From Helicostylum pulchrum (Eukaryota > Mucoromycota > Mucoromycetes > Mucorales > Mucoraceae), in contig JAIXMO010000055.1 in assembly GCA_025677825.1 (NCBI GenBank), forward strand, positions 62,001-126,000: a DNA stretch of 64,000 bases, given 5' to 3'. Below, piece by piece: positions 48,399 to 62,100 of the stretch (positions are counted from its first letter, which is position 1; the number at the start of each line of letters is the position of its first letter). A program made the translations under genes and the position numbers. A model generated the notes under the pieces. That model had not been told where the DNA came from. It saw only the letters and a program-made list of their open reading frames with translations, and did no database searches.

Positions 48399-50842
48399 TA
48401 TTGGATAATTGTGTTTAATTCTTTTTTGATTTTTTCTGTTGCATTATGCAATGGACAGTTACGCTATCGCTTATGGTTCATTTGGTATATTATCTCGTTC
48501 TTAAAATAACTCCTACGAGTGATTCCTATAGTGTACCTCAATTTCATCGTTATACAGTAGTGGCTCTATTTAAGGGTGGATTTCTCCAGGACGCCCCGCT
48601 TTAACACCACTATTACCGCTAATAATCTATTTAAGGGTAAATTTCCTGAGAATTTTGGCCACCCTTAAATAGAGCCGCTACCGTAAAAAGATATAAGACC
48701 GTATCGCTTCGATAATTTATATATATATATATATATATAATACAGCCAGAAAAACAATCGTCATCTTTCTTAAAAGGTATGCCATGTAATAAACGAAATG
48801 GCCAGTCATGAAAATAAATAAATGAAAGGAGTCCCCCCCCCCCCCCATTTCCTAGATATACTTGGTTAACAAACAATTTAAAAATGGGGTTGATTCGTTT
48901 GATTATAAAGTAAATATTTATAGTAGCTTATCTTGTAGTGGCACTTTTTTTTTCAAGGGGGGTGTGAGAGTAATGTAAGTGATTAAATAAACAAGTAAAA
49001 GATATATTAGTATAAAAAAAGACGCAAACAAACAGGAGAAACAGGAATTACAGCACAGGGTTTAAAGCTAACGGGTTTTAGTCATTGTGCGTATAAATAC
49101 TACCGAAGCTATTTTGAATATAAATTGTTAAGGGATCTAGCCCAAAGTCTCCACTAGTTTTGGTAACTTTTATCAATAAAAAATATATTAATGTAAATAT
49201 TTAATCAAACCTTCTTACCAGAAATATAAAACCTCTCAATGTCGCACGACCTTTCAATATTTTAGCATTAAAAACCAGGGGACAGTTCCTTAACGTAACA
49301 AAAAGAAGAGCTTTATTATCATTAACAATCAATATTTTAAAACTAATATTATTATTACTCATCAAAAAGATTTAAAGGTAAATATTATGCACGAAAAAAC
49401 ATAGTCGGTATAGCAAAAAGAGAGTCGTTTTTAAAACACATGTAATGTCATGTATAAAGCTTAAGAAAGCAGCATATAATTAATTAATGCTTGTGCACGT
49501 TGATGATACAGAAATAGTGGCGTGGTCACGTACATTACAAGTGTCCATTGAAGGAAAGTGAATATATAAACCAAAACGTCACACGATCCAGACACACTGT
49601 AAAAGCACTATTTGGGGGGAGTATTAGTCGGTAGATAACGTGCTTATATACAAATACACCTAAAAAGAAGAATTTGAATTACATGAATTTATGGTACAGT
49701 AAAAATTTCTCCGGACTTGAACTGGAAATACAGTAATGACAGTAATTCCTTTTTTTATTTTATTTTTGTACATTATACACTTCTACAAAAAAAGTCACCT
49801 GATTTTTTAGTAGTCCGAGAAAAAAGCATAATCAAAAATCTTACTTGCGCGTGTAAAAATCTAAAGTCTCAGACGAGACAACCGTGTTCGTTACGGCGAT
49901 GTTCTGTTAAAGGGTAGCGGCCTTCTAGCTTTAATTTTCGAGTAAATGCGCTACTGCCGTCCCCAACCCTTCCTCCATTAATTCGTCCTTTGTTCTCATA
50001 TGATTTTTGCAACTTTTTGAACGAGAAGTAGAGTGGTTAGGAAGACGGAAAGTAAAAATAAAAGAAAAAATCATTTTACTATTTTTATAAGCTAGCGTAA
50101 TTTTTTTGAAGCAGATGTATTACATTATAAAACGTTTTTAAAAATAAAATATTAAAAAGGAGCTTATTGTCCTTTTTAAAAATAAACTGTTTTAAAACCA
50201 ATATTAAAATTTGAGTACTAGTCTCTTATGAATGTTTTGTAAAGTCGTGATATACGCGAATGACACATTTGTATAATGAATCTAATAAACCAAAAATCCG
50301 GCGACTTTTTTAATTAATCATCACCTCTTTTTTTTATACACACACTCACATATACTAGGTTTTTTAGTTTATAATTGTATACATAGAAAAGAGAGTTGCA
50401 AGGCCCAAACGATCAAAGAATTCACATTTTAAAACTGCGTTTTTACACAAAAAAAAAACGATATTTAATCTCAGTCAAAATCTCTTCAAGTGCATTAACG
50501 GGAAAAGCTCAATGGTCACTTGTAAAGAAATCTTTCATTTTCAAGATATCGGTTGTGCTCAATTAAAAAATAAAATAAAACACTAAAAACAGATAGTTAT
50601 CGGTAACAGTCTATTGCGGTTATTGTGCGTAGTCATATATTACACAAGAAATTAGATTGCTTACTATATTTGTACAATGTCTAACATGCATGACACACTG
50701 CTTGTATAAAAAATCAATACACACAGTCTTTTTGGTATAAAGGCATTTTTTTTAAATAGCCGAAACAGTCTACTTACTGGGTTTTTTTGTTGTTGTTTTT
50801 TTTTCGCTCTCTTCATTATACGCACATTTAAAAAAGGGCAGG
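48399..50842. other. 2.4 kb AT-rich spacer containing a MITE
   Basis: Apart from the MITE at 48553-48685 nothing recognisable is seen. The stretch holds a TA microsatellite near 48719-48738, a C-run at about 48833-48846 and many short A/T runs. Open frames are short and low-complexity. Confidence 0.55.
48553..48685. mobile_element. Mariner-like MITE with TA target duplication
   Basis: The element runs 48555-48683 (129 bp) between TA dinucleotides at 48553-48554 and 48684-48685. Its ends are inverted repeats of about 25 bp: CAGTAGTGGCTCTATTTAAG on the left matches the complement of the right end with two mismatches. A third copy of CTATTTAAGGGT lies internally at about 48628. It has no coding capacity. 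TA duplication and CAGT ends fit a Tc1/mariner-mobilised MITE. Confidence 0.85.
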
Positions 50843-51972
50843 ATGAGAACTAAAGCTAATAATAGTCAAAGTTTGAAAGCTTCAAACAAGTAAATAAAAT
50901 ATTAACTACTTATAAAACAATGACATAAAAGACTAATTTACACACTTTGTTTTAAAAAAAAAGGATTTTTACTTCCATTGATAATCAGTTGACAAGAAGC
51001 TCTAGAAGTCAAGTCAATAATAAACAAAGTGCAATGAAAGAGAATCGAAATAGTCACGCATATATTACTTCAGCTTATGATCAACTTAATACACAAGTAA
51101 AAGCAAAGTCAAATAACAGTAAAAAAGAGGCTTCAACTAAGCAGCGACCTACTATGGGAGGAAAGACTATTTCAGCCGTAAATAAAGCACAGAGTAAAGT
51201 TAAAATGACACCGCAAGAACTCAAATCGTTAAGTCGCCGTATCAACCCGAGTGAACCTTTAACTACACCACATTCCTCACCTACAAAACCACCGCTACCC
51301 TCCTCCTGTTTATCATCATCATCAAAAAGGAGACAAAAAAGTCAACAACCACAAACACAGCCAACCAAAATCATTAAAATCAACGATGATGAGGCTCAAT
51401 TTATTTGTGAACCCTGTAATAAAAAATACAAGACTAGGAACGGATTAGCATATCATTCAGAGAGGTGTAAATACAAATCAATTGAATCTAAAGTAATTAT
51501 TAAATGCATTTGTCAAGACGACACTACTATAAATGATAGTAGCACTATGATTGAATGTATGGCATGTAATACTTGGCTTCATTTAAAGTGTGTGGGTAGT
51601 GTAACAAATGAAGCAAATTATCGTTGCATTCGTTGTACAAAAGAAGATGATTCTAGCAAGATTATTAAATTTTCTGAGCTTTACCCAAATATAAAAGAAG
51701 AAACAACAGATTACCATTATATTAGCTTATTCACTGATGATGAACCACTAAATACATTCTTCGAAGATGGTATTACTCCCTCTGCTGTTGACTTTAGTGA
51801 TTGGCAAACAGAAATACCTTGTTTATTACTCTCTGACGACCCATCATCTTCTCCTTCAAATGATTTCTCCTCTTCTGGATTATTATCCCCAACCTTGTTA
51901 CCTCAGTCGGACTGGTTCCACTTTGCAAACTTTGAACTGGATTTCCAAGTCCAACAAGAAAATAATATTTAG
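50843..51972 (+). CDS. C2H2/PHD zinc-finger protein
   Basis: Two exons (50843-50889, 50997-51972; 107-nt intron) give 340 aa. The first exon supplies an ATG; without it the frame has only TTG or later Met starts. A C2H2-like finger at about residues 152-172 reads FICEPCNKKYKTRNGLAYHS then ERC. A PHD finger at about 182-230 has the Cys4-His-Cys3 order in KCICQD, MIECMACNTWLHLKCVG and YRCIRC. The N-terminal 140 aa are Lys/Ser/Gln-rich and disordered; the C-terminus is acidic and Ser-rich, like an activation region. Family knowledge: PHD fingers read methylated or unmodified histone H3 tails. The partner complex is unknown. The exon 1 join is by splice phase (AA|A) and is less certain than the zinc fingers. 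Confidence 0.78.
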
Positions 51973-52298
51973 TCTTTTTTTCATATTTTATTTTTATTTT
52001 TTTACTGCTGCTACAACTTCTGCTATTGCTGTTACTACTACTAAATACTAAATACTATTTTTCTCTCTTCTTCTTCATTCAATTCCCTTCAATGGTTATC
52101 ATACGTAATAAAATCACTTCAATCAGTCAAAGTCTATAAACATCTTTCTTATTGTATATAATGTTGCATGCAGAAAGAATTGATTTAAATGTGCCGCCCA
52201 AAAAAAAAAAACGCGTAGTTTTAAAGTTTCAAAAGAAAAAGAAGGAAAGATTTTTCCCTTTCGCTTTCTCTTTGACAACTTTTTATTTTTATTTTTCA
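51973..52298. other. Spacer between PHD gene and SWR1
   Basis: This is the 3' flank of the PHD gene and the SWR1 promoter. It is pyrimidine-rich with no coding signal. Confidence 0.5.
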
Positions 52299-55200
52299 AT
52301 GACAGATTCAGGTAAAACAAGCTTGTCCCGTAAAAAAAAACAACAACATAAAACCTTATAACCCTTCTTTTTCTCTTTTTTTTTTAAAAAAAAAAAACTA
52401 GTAGACAAAAATGAACATCAAGAACAAAACGCGAGTCCGTTCAAGTTAACCAAACGAGCTTTACATATTGAAGAAAAACTAAAAAGTAAACCCCAAACAT
52501 CATTATTTGATACCGATGGCGATCTCAGTCGACACAACATTATTGAAGGTGGTCGTCGTTCCAGAAGACGTACAGTCTCTTCAGAAGAAATCAAGAGAAA
52601 ACCAAAACGTACAAAACTAATAGCCAACGCCAAACAAAAGTTAATGTCTGAACCAAAATCAACTCTTGACACTTGTAAAAACGACGCCATTTTATCTCGT
52701 ATAAAAAAAATGGAAGCAATAAAACAACGTCATGACGCTTCCGTTAAAGAATTATACCATTTAGAATTGTTTCAAAATATGTTGGATTATAAACCAGCTG
52801 CTTTTATTAACGATGTTCGTTACAACAAGGTAAGATGGTAAAAAAAAAAAAAAGTTTTTTTTCTGTTTAACTATAACAAAATAGACTTAACTTTTTGCCG
52901 TTAGTATATGCAAGATCATGACTTATGGGAATACGTTAAATCACATCACCATATTGATACTTCATTAATCGATCTGCTCTCTAGCGTTATTTACGAATCA
53001 ACACATAATATACCCAACACCAGTACCCTCACCATTCATTCCGGTACTGGTATTCGGCGTCACAATCGACAGTTTCCTACTTTAAAAGACTATCTCAATT
53101 CATTTGTAGCTGCTGATGAAGGCACTGAAGATCTTACCGTGGAACAGCGTAATCTATTAATCGAAAAGGAACGATCTATCCGTCAACGACTTTACAATTT
53201 AGAAAAGCGAGGTGGTTTCTCTACCAACTTACAAATGATTGCGAATAGACGGCCACAACAATCTCAACAAAAGCTGATAGATAATCACCACGATACATTA
53301 ATTATGCATATGCAAACCAGCTCCAAATTGTTTCAAATCAATGCAAAGTATAAACGAAATGCTGCACGTAGGTGTGCAAAGGCTGTGGAAAGATACTGGG
53401 AAAATATTCGCACTCATGATGAAAGGATAGAAAAGGATGAGCAAAAGAGATTAAAACGGTTAGCAAAATGGACTTCACAACAGATAAAGAAAAAGTGGAA
53501 GATTGTAGAAAGAGTGTGCGAAGCAAGATTGAAAGAGGTATTAAAGGAACAACAGGCTAAAGAAGGTCGTCGTCATCTAGAATTGATTTTGGAACATTCC
53601 GAGCATATGTTGGGCGTAAGAAAAGAGGAACTAAGGAATCATCAACAATCAGACGACAAAGATGGTTGGGATAATATGGTTGAAGATGAAAGGGATCATA
53701 TTATTGAAGATGATGAAAGTGATGAAAACGATGATGAATTAAGAGAGTTGGAAGAGGATCAAAATTTATCTGTAGAGGAACTAATGAATAAATATCGCCA
53801 AATGCAAGAAGCTGATGTTTCGGATACCAATGATTCCTTAGCATCGTCTTTAGAAGAAGAAGATGATGCTGAATTTTCTTTTGCTTCAGACGGTGAAGAT
53901 TTACCTATTGAAGAGGATGGTGAAAGTGAAGATGACGATGCTGAATTAAACGCGTTAAATCAAGATGCTGATCTATCCGTAGAAGATTTGTTGATGAAGT
54001 ATAAAAATCTACAAGTAGAAGAAGCAGAAGATCAAGTAGAAGAAATGGATGTAGACCCAAAAAACTCTGTTATTATAGACGACGATCTTACTGTGACTGA
54101 TTATGGATCATCACCTGCAGAAGAAGACGATGATGATGAGGATAATGACGACGAAGAAGATGATAATGACAATAAAAAGTCGAAAAAGATTGACACGGTT
54201 GCATTACCTTCTCCAGTACAGCAGCAGCATTCAAAAATTCAACCTACTGGAAATACACTTTCTACTACCAAAGTATATACAAAGATTCCATTTTTATTAC
54301 GAGGAACATTACGTGAATACCAACATGTAGGACTCGATTGGCTTGCTAGTCTTTATAATAATGGAATAAATGGTATTTTAGCAGATGAAATGGGGCTTGG
54401 TAAAACTATTCAAACGATTGCACTATTAGCGTATCTTGCGTGTGAGAAGCAAGTATGGGGCCCTCACTTAATTGTTGTGCCCACCAGTGTGATTTTAAAT
54501 TGGGAGATGGAATTAAAAAAGTGGTTACCTGGATTTAAGATCATGACGTATTATGGTACGCCCAAGGAAAGAAAAGAAAAGCGATCTGGATGGTCCAAGG
54601 ACAATGCATTTCATGTATGCATTACGTCTTATCAATTAGTATTGCAGGATCAAAATGCATTTCGTCGTAAACAATGGCAGTATTTAATATTGGATGAAGC
54701 GCATCATATAAAGAACTTTAGATCACAGCGCTGGCAAGTCTTGTTAAATTTTAACTCTAAGCGTAGATTATTATTAACTGGTACACCTTTACAAAACAAT
54801 TTGATGGAACTGTGGTCACTTCTTTACTTTTTGATGCCAAATGGTGTCTCACAGGATATGCCGATTGGTTTTGCTAACCTAAAAGAATTTCAAGAATGGT
54901 TTTCTAATCCAGTAGATCGTATGATTGAAAATCAGCAACAACAGGATGAAGAATCACGCGCTGCTATACAGAAGCTGCATACTGTACTGCGTCCGTACTT
55001 GCTGCGTAGATTAAAAGCAGATGTGGAAAAACAAATGCCTGAAAAGCACGAACACATTGTCTATTGTAGGCTTTCCAAGCGTCAACGTTACCTCTACGAC
55101 GATTTTATGGGCCGTGGCAAAACAAGAGAAACTTTGGCTAGCGGAAACTTTCTTAGTATTATTAATTGTCTAATGCAACTTCGTAAAGTATGTAACCATC

Positions 55201-56747
55201 CGGATTTGTTTGAAGAAAGACCTATTTTGACTAGTTTTGCAATGAATGATGATATACTCTATTTAGGTCGATCATTAGAATCAAAGTTGCGCATACAAAA
55301 GAAGCCATTAGAACAAATAGATTTTGGGTTTTTAAATTTAATCTTGATGGATACGTCTCATAACAAGGTAATCAGTCAATCAGTAGCAGAAGATAATATA
55401 CATTTAGAAGCTACCAAAGAAATGATGAAAACTATTGCTAGACATCAAAAGCGTATCACTATTGCAGAATCTCGTGGAGTGACATCGAGAGATTATCATG
55501 ACCTCAAAAAGTATGCAAAGTATCGAGAAATGCAAATGCACATTCATGCTGTGAATAGATGGCAGACTATAAATTACATAAACCATTTTCGATGCTCAAG
55601 AAAGCCAATGTACGACGCTAATCTTATTCAACTGTTTAAGGACACCTGTACTTTGCCTATCACCAGTTACAAGGAACGTATTGAGCAAAATTTGGCAATG
55701 ATTGAACAAGTTGGTTTTGTGACACCTAAAGTCGTTGTATATAACCCAAACAAGAAGATTGTATCCAGCCAGTTGCCTGAACCGTGGGCTACGGCAACTA
55801 ATGTTGAAAATGATATATTTCACCCTATCGAGTCTAGACTATCTATTGCTTTCCCGGATAAACGTTTATTACAGTACGATTGTGGTAAATTGCAGAAATT
55901 AGACAAGTTATTAAGAGATTTGGCAGCGGGTGGTCATCGTGCTTTGATTTTTACTCAAATGACTCGTGTGTTGGATGTTCTAGAGACTTTCTTAAATATG
56001 CATGGTCATCGCTACTTGCGCTTAGATGGGGCTACCAAAGTTGAACAACGACAGATTTTGACTGAACATTTTAACAATGATAAACGTATCTTGTGCTTTA
56101 TTTTATCTACGCGTAGTGGTGGATTAGGTATCAATTTAACTGGTGCTGATACGGTTATATTTTATGATTCGGATTGGAACCCTTCTATGGATAAACAATG
56201 TCAAGATAGAGCTCATCGTATTGGTCAAACACGCGATGTACACATTTATCGTTTCGTTACTGAATTTACAATTGAAGAAAATATTTTCAAAAAGGCCAAT
56301 CAAAAGAGATTATTAGATAATGTTATTATTCAACAAGGTGATTTTACAGATGATTACTTTCACAAGAATGAATGGTGGAAAGATTTACCAGAGGTAGTAG
56401 GTGGAAGTAAAGAAACTAATAATAATAACAAATCAATTGATTATGAGCAAGCGCTATTGGAAGCAGAAGATGATGAAAACGATGCAGCAGCAGCTATTGC
56501 AGCGCGTAAAGAAATGAATATAGATGATAATGAATTTAAAGAGGATAGTAACACGCCTCGCTATATACCGGAGACGCCTTCCAATACCCGACCTTCTACA
56601 CCAATCGCCGTCTCTGCTCAGGCAAGTGATACTGAGGAAGAGGAAGAAGAAAGTATGCAATTAAACATAGGACATGTGGATCAATACATGTTACAGTTCT
56701 GGGAACGGGAAGTAATTGGTACAAATCTTGGTTTTGGGGGGATTTAA
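52299..56747 (+). CDS. SWR1: SWR1 chromatin-remodelling ATPase
   Basis: Three exons (52299-52311, 52402-52829, 52905-56747) give 1427 aa; budding-yeast Swr1 has 1514. The first exon is 13 nt. Order: basic N-terminus; HSA domain about 275-350 (YKRNAARRCAKAVERYWENI); long acidic region with two LSVE(E/D)L(M/L)xKY motifs. The SNF2 ATPase starts near residue 610 with LADEMGLGKTIQT, LDEAHHIKNFRSQRWQ near 742, and LLLTGTPLQNNLMELWSLLY. A large insert follows, typical of the INO80/SWR1 class, then helicase C from about 1142 (ALIFTQMTRVLDVLETFLN, LSTRSGGLGINLTGADTVIF, DRAHRIGQ). Role: catalytic subunit of the SWR1 complex exchanging H2A for H2A.Z. The acidic repeats probably contact H2A.Z-H2B. Intron 1 ends with T10A12 before CTAG. 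Confidence 0.95.
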
Positions 56748-57879
56748 ACTGGTGTCCGCGCACACTCAAGTTTTAACCCGAAACGGAAAAAAAATATGTG
56801 CAAATAAAAAATAAAAGGGGAGAAAGTTACTACTGTAAAATAATCAGTGGACATGCCTTTGATGCCTTTAATAAAATAAAATAAAATAAAGTATAGTAAT
56901 AAATATAACAAAATGGAATGCATGGGTGTTGCAATGTACTACACCCATTTTTATATATACATATATATATCTGTCATTCAATAATATGAAATCTTAGAAG
57001 TTGCAATATAATATAATACAATATATGATATATGCAATATTAAAGTGCATATAATAAACAAGTAGGGTTAAATAGTGTGTACACAGTTGCGTTTGCAAGT
57101 AAATGTCTCATCCCTTGGTAAAAGGAAATCTCATGATACCATCTTTTTCTCGCTTTTTTTTTTTTTTTTTCAATAATAATTTATAAATGATGATCAATGA
57201 GGGAGAATAGCCAAATACAAAAAGAGTCAATATTCACGATAATTATCGTCAAAAAAAATAATGTTGGTGGTACACGCTGTGTTTTTGGAGTTTCATTGTT
57301 CAAGATCGATCGTGTATAGGAATTTTTTTTTTTTTTTTTTTTTTTAAGCTAGTTGAATAAGAAATAATATTCATGTAATAATAAAAAGGACATGGATCAA
57401 AAGAAAGGCTGCAGTAAAAACAAAAGAGACATCAGCTCTAATAGTGTCATCATTTTCGTATGTGGCGCTGAAAAAAAAAGAAAAGAGAAAGTTACTCCTG
57501 AGTTTTCTTTAGATGGTATCTGTAATTGTGATTATAAAAGGTGTTTTAAACAAAACAAAAAATATAGTTTTTGTTGATCATTTATATTCACCAATAATAT
57601 ATGTATCACCTTAAAATAATTACTTCTATTTTTCTTTACCCCCCAATGCCCCCTCACTCACCCCCCATATAACACAATATCCCCACCCCCCCCCCCCCCT
57701 TTTTTTTTAAAAACCTTACACCCCCAAGAGATTGAAAAAGTATAAAAAGATGTGAATTCATTTCCCAATCTCCCATCGTTTTTTTTTCTTCTTTTTCTTT
57801 TCTTTTCTTCTACTTTGCTCTTTTCCTTTTTAAATCTTTCATCCTTTTCAATTTTATACAGTATACCAATCTTTTTACC
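56748..57879. other. 1.1 kb AT-rich spacer
   Basis: No gene is seen. There is an (ATAAA)n repeat at about 56870-56890, TA-rich tracts, T-runs near 57156-57170 and 57328-57345, and a perfect 14-bp palindrome ACGATAATTATCGT at 57236-57249. A C-run at about 57685-57700 is followed by a pyrimidine leader for the bHLH gene. Confidence 0.55.
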
Positions 57880-59139
57880 ATGCCTTCAGAAAAATTCAGA
57901 ATCACAACAAATGGTCAATCCTTACGTAATCCAAACAATGGTTTCTTTGGTAAAAAAAAAAAAAAAAATGACATTTAAATCACGAAAATATTATAAGGTT
58001 TATGTTCTAACCTGTATTTATCATTTAGGTATGACCCTCTCGGCCAATATGACACTAGACGAAAGGTAATAAAATTTAAAATGGAAATGTTGCATAATTA
58101 CTTATAATTTTTTTTTAGTGATGTTTCAGCTCATAATGACAGGAGATCTGCCCATAATGCCTTGGAACGACAACGAAGAGAGCATTTAAATGTTAAATTT
58201 CAACAATTGGCACACGCATTACCTGCTCTTACTACAGTTCGTAGACCTAGCAAAACCATGATTGTTGCAAAGTCACTTGAGTTTGGTAATTATAGTAATT
58301 TTTTTTATTTTATTTTTTTAAAGTTTGGTCATGTTTTACTAATATTATAAAAATAAAATAGTATCATCTAGCTTAAAGAGAGAAACCACATACATGTCAG
58401 AAATTCAAAAGTTACGTTTAGAAAACGAAAAACTTCGAAAGCAAGCTGAAACATCAACTACTCAACTAAAGAAACAAATTGTTGAAGACGAACAAGAACA
58501 AAGTAAACCTACTACCAGTTCACTAAAAAGAAAAGCTAGTACTGATTCACAACAATTATCACCGCCTCCTACTCCTGAACAACAACAACAACAACAACAA
58601 CAAAGGAAGAAGAGAATGGTGAAACAAACTAAAGCGCAAATTGTTAAACGCGAACCACAAGCATTTAACATCCCTTCAACAAGTAGTACTACTACTACTA
58701 CCGCTGCTACTATTGCAACAGTAACTACAGCAGCAGCAGTACAACCATCTACTCCAACACCCACAGCAACAACTGCATCCTCTTTATCACCGTGGACGCC
58801 ACTTTTAGATGAAAAAAACAATAACTTTAATACATACCCCACATCTTCCCCACCTAATTATTTTGATGTAACTACCCCATATACCAACACATCACCCAAC
58901 AATGATCTGTTATTTTTGACACCTACACCTGCCATAGATATGTATAACGCCAACATGTCGTCATCAGGCGGTCAATATAACAATATGATGAACCCAATGC
59001 TTCTTTCCCCTTACTTTGTTTCAACAAATGAGAATACAGACAGTAAGTTTTTTTTATATAGTTGTACACATATAAAAAAAATATATACTTATTATTATTT
59101 TTAGTTTATTATAATAACCCGCAAGATAACTTTTACTAA
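57880..59139 (+). CDS. bHLH transcription factor, Myc/Max-like basic region
   Basis: Five exons (57880-57949, 58029-58065, 58119-58285, 58362-59042, 59105-59139) give 329 aa. The bHLH domain spans about residues 40-105: HNALERQRREHLNVKFQQLA, then HALPALTTVRRPSKTMIVAK, SLEFVSSSLKRETTYMSEIQ and a leucine-type extension KLRLENEKLRKQAE. The basic region has the His-Glu-Arg pattern (H-x3-E-x3-R) that reads E-box CACGTG-type sites. The C-terminal 200 aa are low complexity: poly-Gln, poly-Thr/Ala, Pro-rich. Role: nuclear DNA-binding regulator acting as a dimer; targets unknown. The last exon encodes only ten residues. The domain is split by introns at positions that keep phase. Confidence 0.9.
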
Positions 59140-62100
59140 ACTTCTTTAAGGAATTTTACGCCGTTATTTTTTATTTTATTTTTTACAAGAAACTTTATGT
59201 TTATGATTTACTGGTAACATCATCTGCAACTCAGTGTATGAAAAAAAAAAAAAAAAAATAAAAAAAAAAACTTTGTGTATATATTTATATAGGAGTAAAT
59301 TACAAGATAAAAAACCCCCAATAATAAAAAATCTACTTTTTTTTTTACATGTAATAATAACTTTCTTCCTATCTTTTACGTTGCGTATGTTGTGTAATAA
59401 TAGAAATGAAAAATCTAAATTCGCATTTTACAAGTGTTGAATTTTAATCGATCGAAACAATGGTATATACATATATATTTTTGACATTATCTCTAATTTG
59501 GTAATTTGAGCGATTTCTAGGGGGCGAAAAAAACGGTCATTTCAACAAAAAAAGATGTATTATTTTGAGCTTTAAAAAAAATTATTCGAAAAAGGCACCC
59601 CCACCGCCCCCCCAACCTCATTCTAATTCTACTTTTCCAGGTCGTGGCCATTACTTTTTTATTTGTTTATTTTTGGGTAAGTTTTCGAAATCGATAATTT
59701 CTTATTGAATCATTGATCAGCTCCCACCGAGCTACTGTTGTTGTGTGTTACCGTTTCATCCACTATATTTTTTTCTGTATCAGCGATTTGTCAATAATGG
59801 TCGATCTCAATAACCCACTATTTTAGTTGTCCGTTCACCTTGAGAAATTAACTAATTTAGAAAATCATATTACAACACACCTTCACCATGCTTTTTCGCG
59901 TTTTTATTCCGTGCCCCGCGCTATTTCTTGTTTCTAAACAGTGGTAAGTCCGCGCAACCCATTTAGAATGGTCACTTTTTTTTATTTAAATTTTTTTCTT
60001 TTTAAACTTTAATCTCAATTGTGTCGTATTAAAAAAAAAATATCAAACAACGGTTTTTTAAAATACAATAGTAGCAGTTATCAATTAACGTAAACTCTTA
60101 AACGGTTTCTTTATTTAAAATTTTCGAAAAACATCAACAGGTTATATTCAGGAACAGAGTTACATTGCCTCAGCAATTCCTGTATATGAAGGGTCTTCCT
60201 TATTCTTAACTTTATTTTTAACATCACCCAAAATTACTCAATAGGGATTAAATTCGGGAGAGTAAGGAAGAAGAAAAATGCATCTGTACGCTCTACTAGT
60301 AATTAGACTATCAATTTCTCCGTGCGGATGGATGGGAGCGATATCCATAATGACGTAGAGACCTTTCAGTTCTGGGGTTCTGATAAGAGAAATTATAGTA
60401 ACGGCAGGAGTACCGCCTCATGTTAATATCAACTGCGGACTCGTCAGTAAAAACGCAGTTTTTAACATGGTCCATGTCTGTTTCTGTCCACTTTTTTTTT
60501 ACCCATTCATATCTATTATTAAGACGTGTTATATCATTTCGGATCTTAGGTTGGCGACTTCGTTTTTTTCATTGAGATATTGCACTCTTTTTACAATAAA
60601 ATTATTCATCATTGTTCTCTTTAAACCCTTCAATCGCTGCGGTTAAGCTTTTTTTGCCCTAGAACTCAACGATATGCTTCTTTCGTTCCTCTTGAAGTCG
60701 ACTTCGAGGACGGTAAATATCCCAGTCAGGCTATGTCTTTGTTTTTTTTTTTACGCCTGTGTTTACCCTGTTCAACTCTGACACACCAGACATTCTGGCT
60801 GATTTAGCAGCCGAAAAAAAATCGATCTTCAAATAATATAAAAAGTGTTTTCTGGTCGTCCCGTACTTATCTTGGTAGCTTTTACTTTCTCAATAGTAAC
60901 AGGTTACGACACCTTGTACTCGGTTAAAATGATTAAACTCTTTAACCTATACCCATCTCCTTCATCAGTAATGTTGCCCAAGGCCTCAGTGGTAATTCTA
61001 CTACTACTACCTTTGGGATTTAAAAACCCGCCAATTGGTTTTAAAAAATCTGCCATTGCACTTACAGATGCAAAAGAAAAAAAAAAAAAAACTTGCTTCC
61101 AAAAATGAGGTCTTGGCCGTGCACAACCTAAATTAAGTAATTGTGATATTATACAGAAGAAGAAAAAACTAAAAATACCTCCCATCTTCTTTTAAACATG
61201 AGAATATACTTTTTTATATTACTACTAAGAATAATATCCAAAATTAGTTTTTTTTTTTTTTTAATTATTAAGAAGGAACGTCAAATGATGTTCTAATACA
61301 TTCCCCATTATACCTTTTGTTGTCTACTATCCGTACGTTGTTAATTTTATCTCGGATGAATTTCTAAAAACATGCTTGCAGAGCGAGTGTTTAAAAAAAG
61401 GAGGTAGCATTTAAGCATTTAGCTTAACCAGTAGAAACTAACTCTGTCATTTTACTTTAACTCTCTCCTCCAACCCCAAAAAAAAGAAATATGTTTACGC
61501 TTCAAATTCAGACAGATAGACTTTTTATTATTTGTTATTTTGAGAAGAGTTATTTTCAGATACGTAAGAACAATAGAGTGTTTATTTTAGTAATCAGTCA
61601 TTCATTACTTTAGATTAAAGTAACACGGATTTTCTTATCAGTTAAACCAATAAAATGATCAAAGTAATTTCTTTTTTTTTTGCGTGAGCAAATATGTAAA
61701 ACGTCTAAGCCCAATCATTACAATGTCTATGGTTTTAAGAAATAATATAACCTCAATTATACGTGTAAATAGTATCAAATATTACAAGAAACGGATTACC
61801 TTTTAAATATTAATTGTTATATTTTTTACTTTGTATAAATTAAATTAAGAAGAAAAAACTTGGAACAATAAGTATAATTCCTTTAAGAGAAAAAAAAAAC
61901 GAGATACAATTCGTTTTCAAATAGTATACAGTGTATATTATATAAACGTTAAAAGTTAATATATAAAAACAGACAGAGAAAGGCTTTTTACATTGTTTGA
62001 AGTAGTAGTATTAAAAAAATATAGGCCTTTTATCACTGTATCAAAAAAACACTGGACTTTTTTTTTACTTAGAATCAGAAAACAGCTTTTTTATTGGTCT

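Noticed and set aside
57392..57577. 61-aa Lys/Ser/Cys-rich frame with an ATG
   Set aside because: Short, A-rich, with no recognisable motif and no splice or promoter support.
58462..58842. 126-aa minus-strand frame
   Set aside because: Poly-Cys/Val composition arises from reverse reading of poly-Gln and poly-Thr/Ala codons in the bHLH exon.
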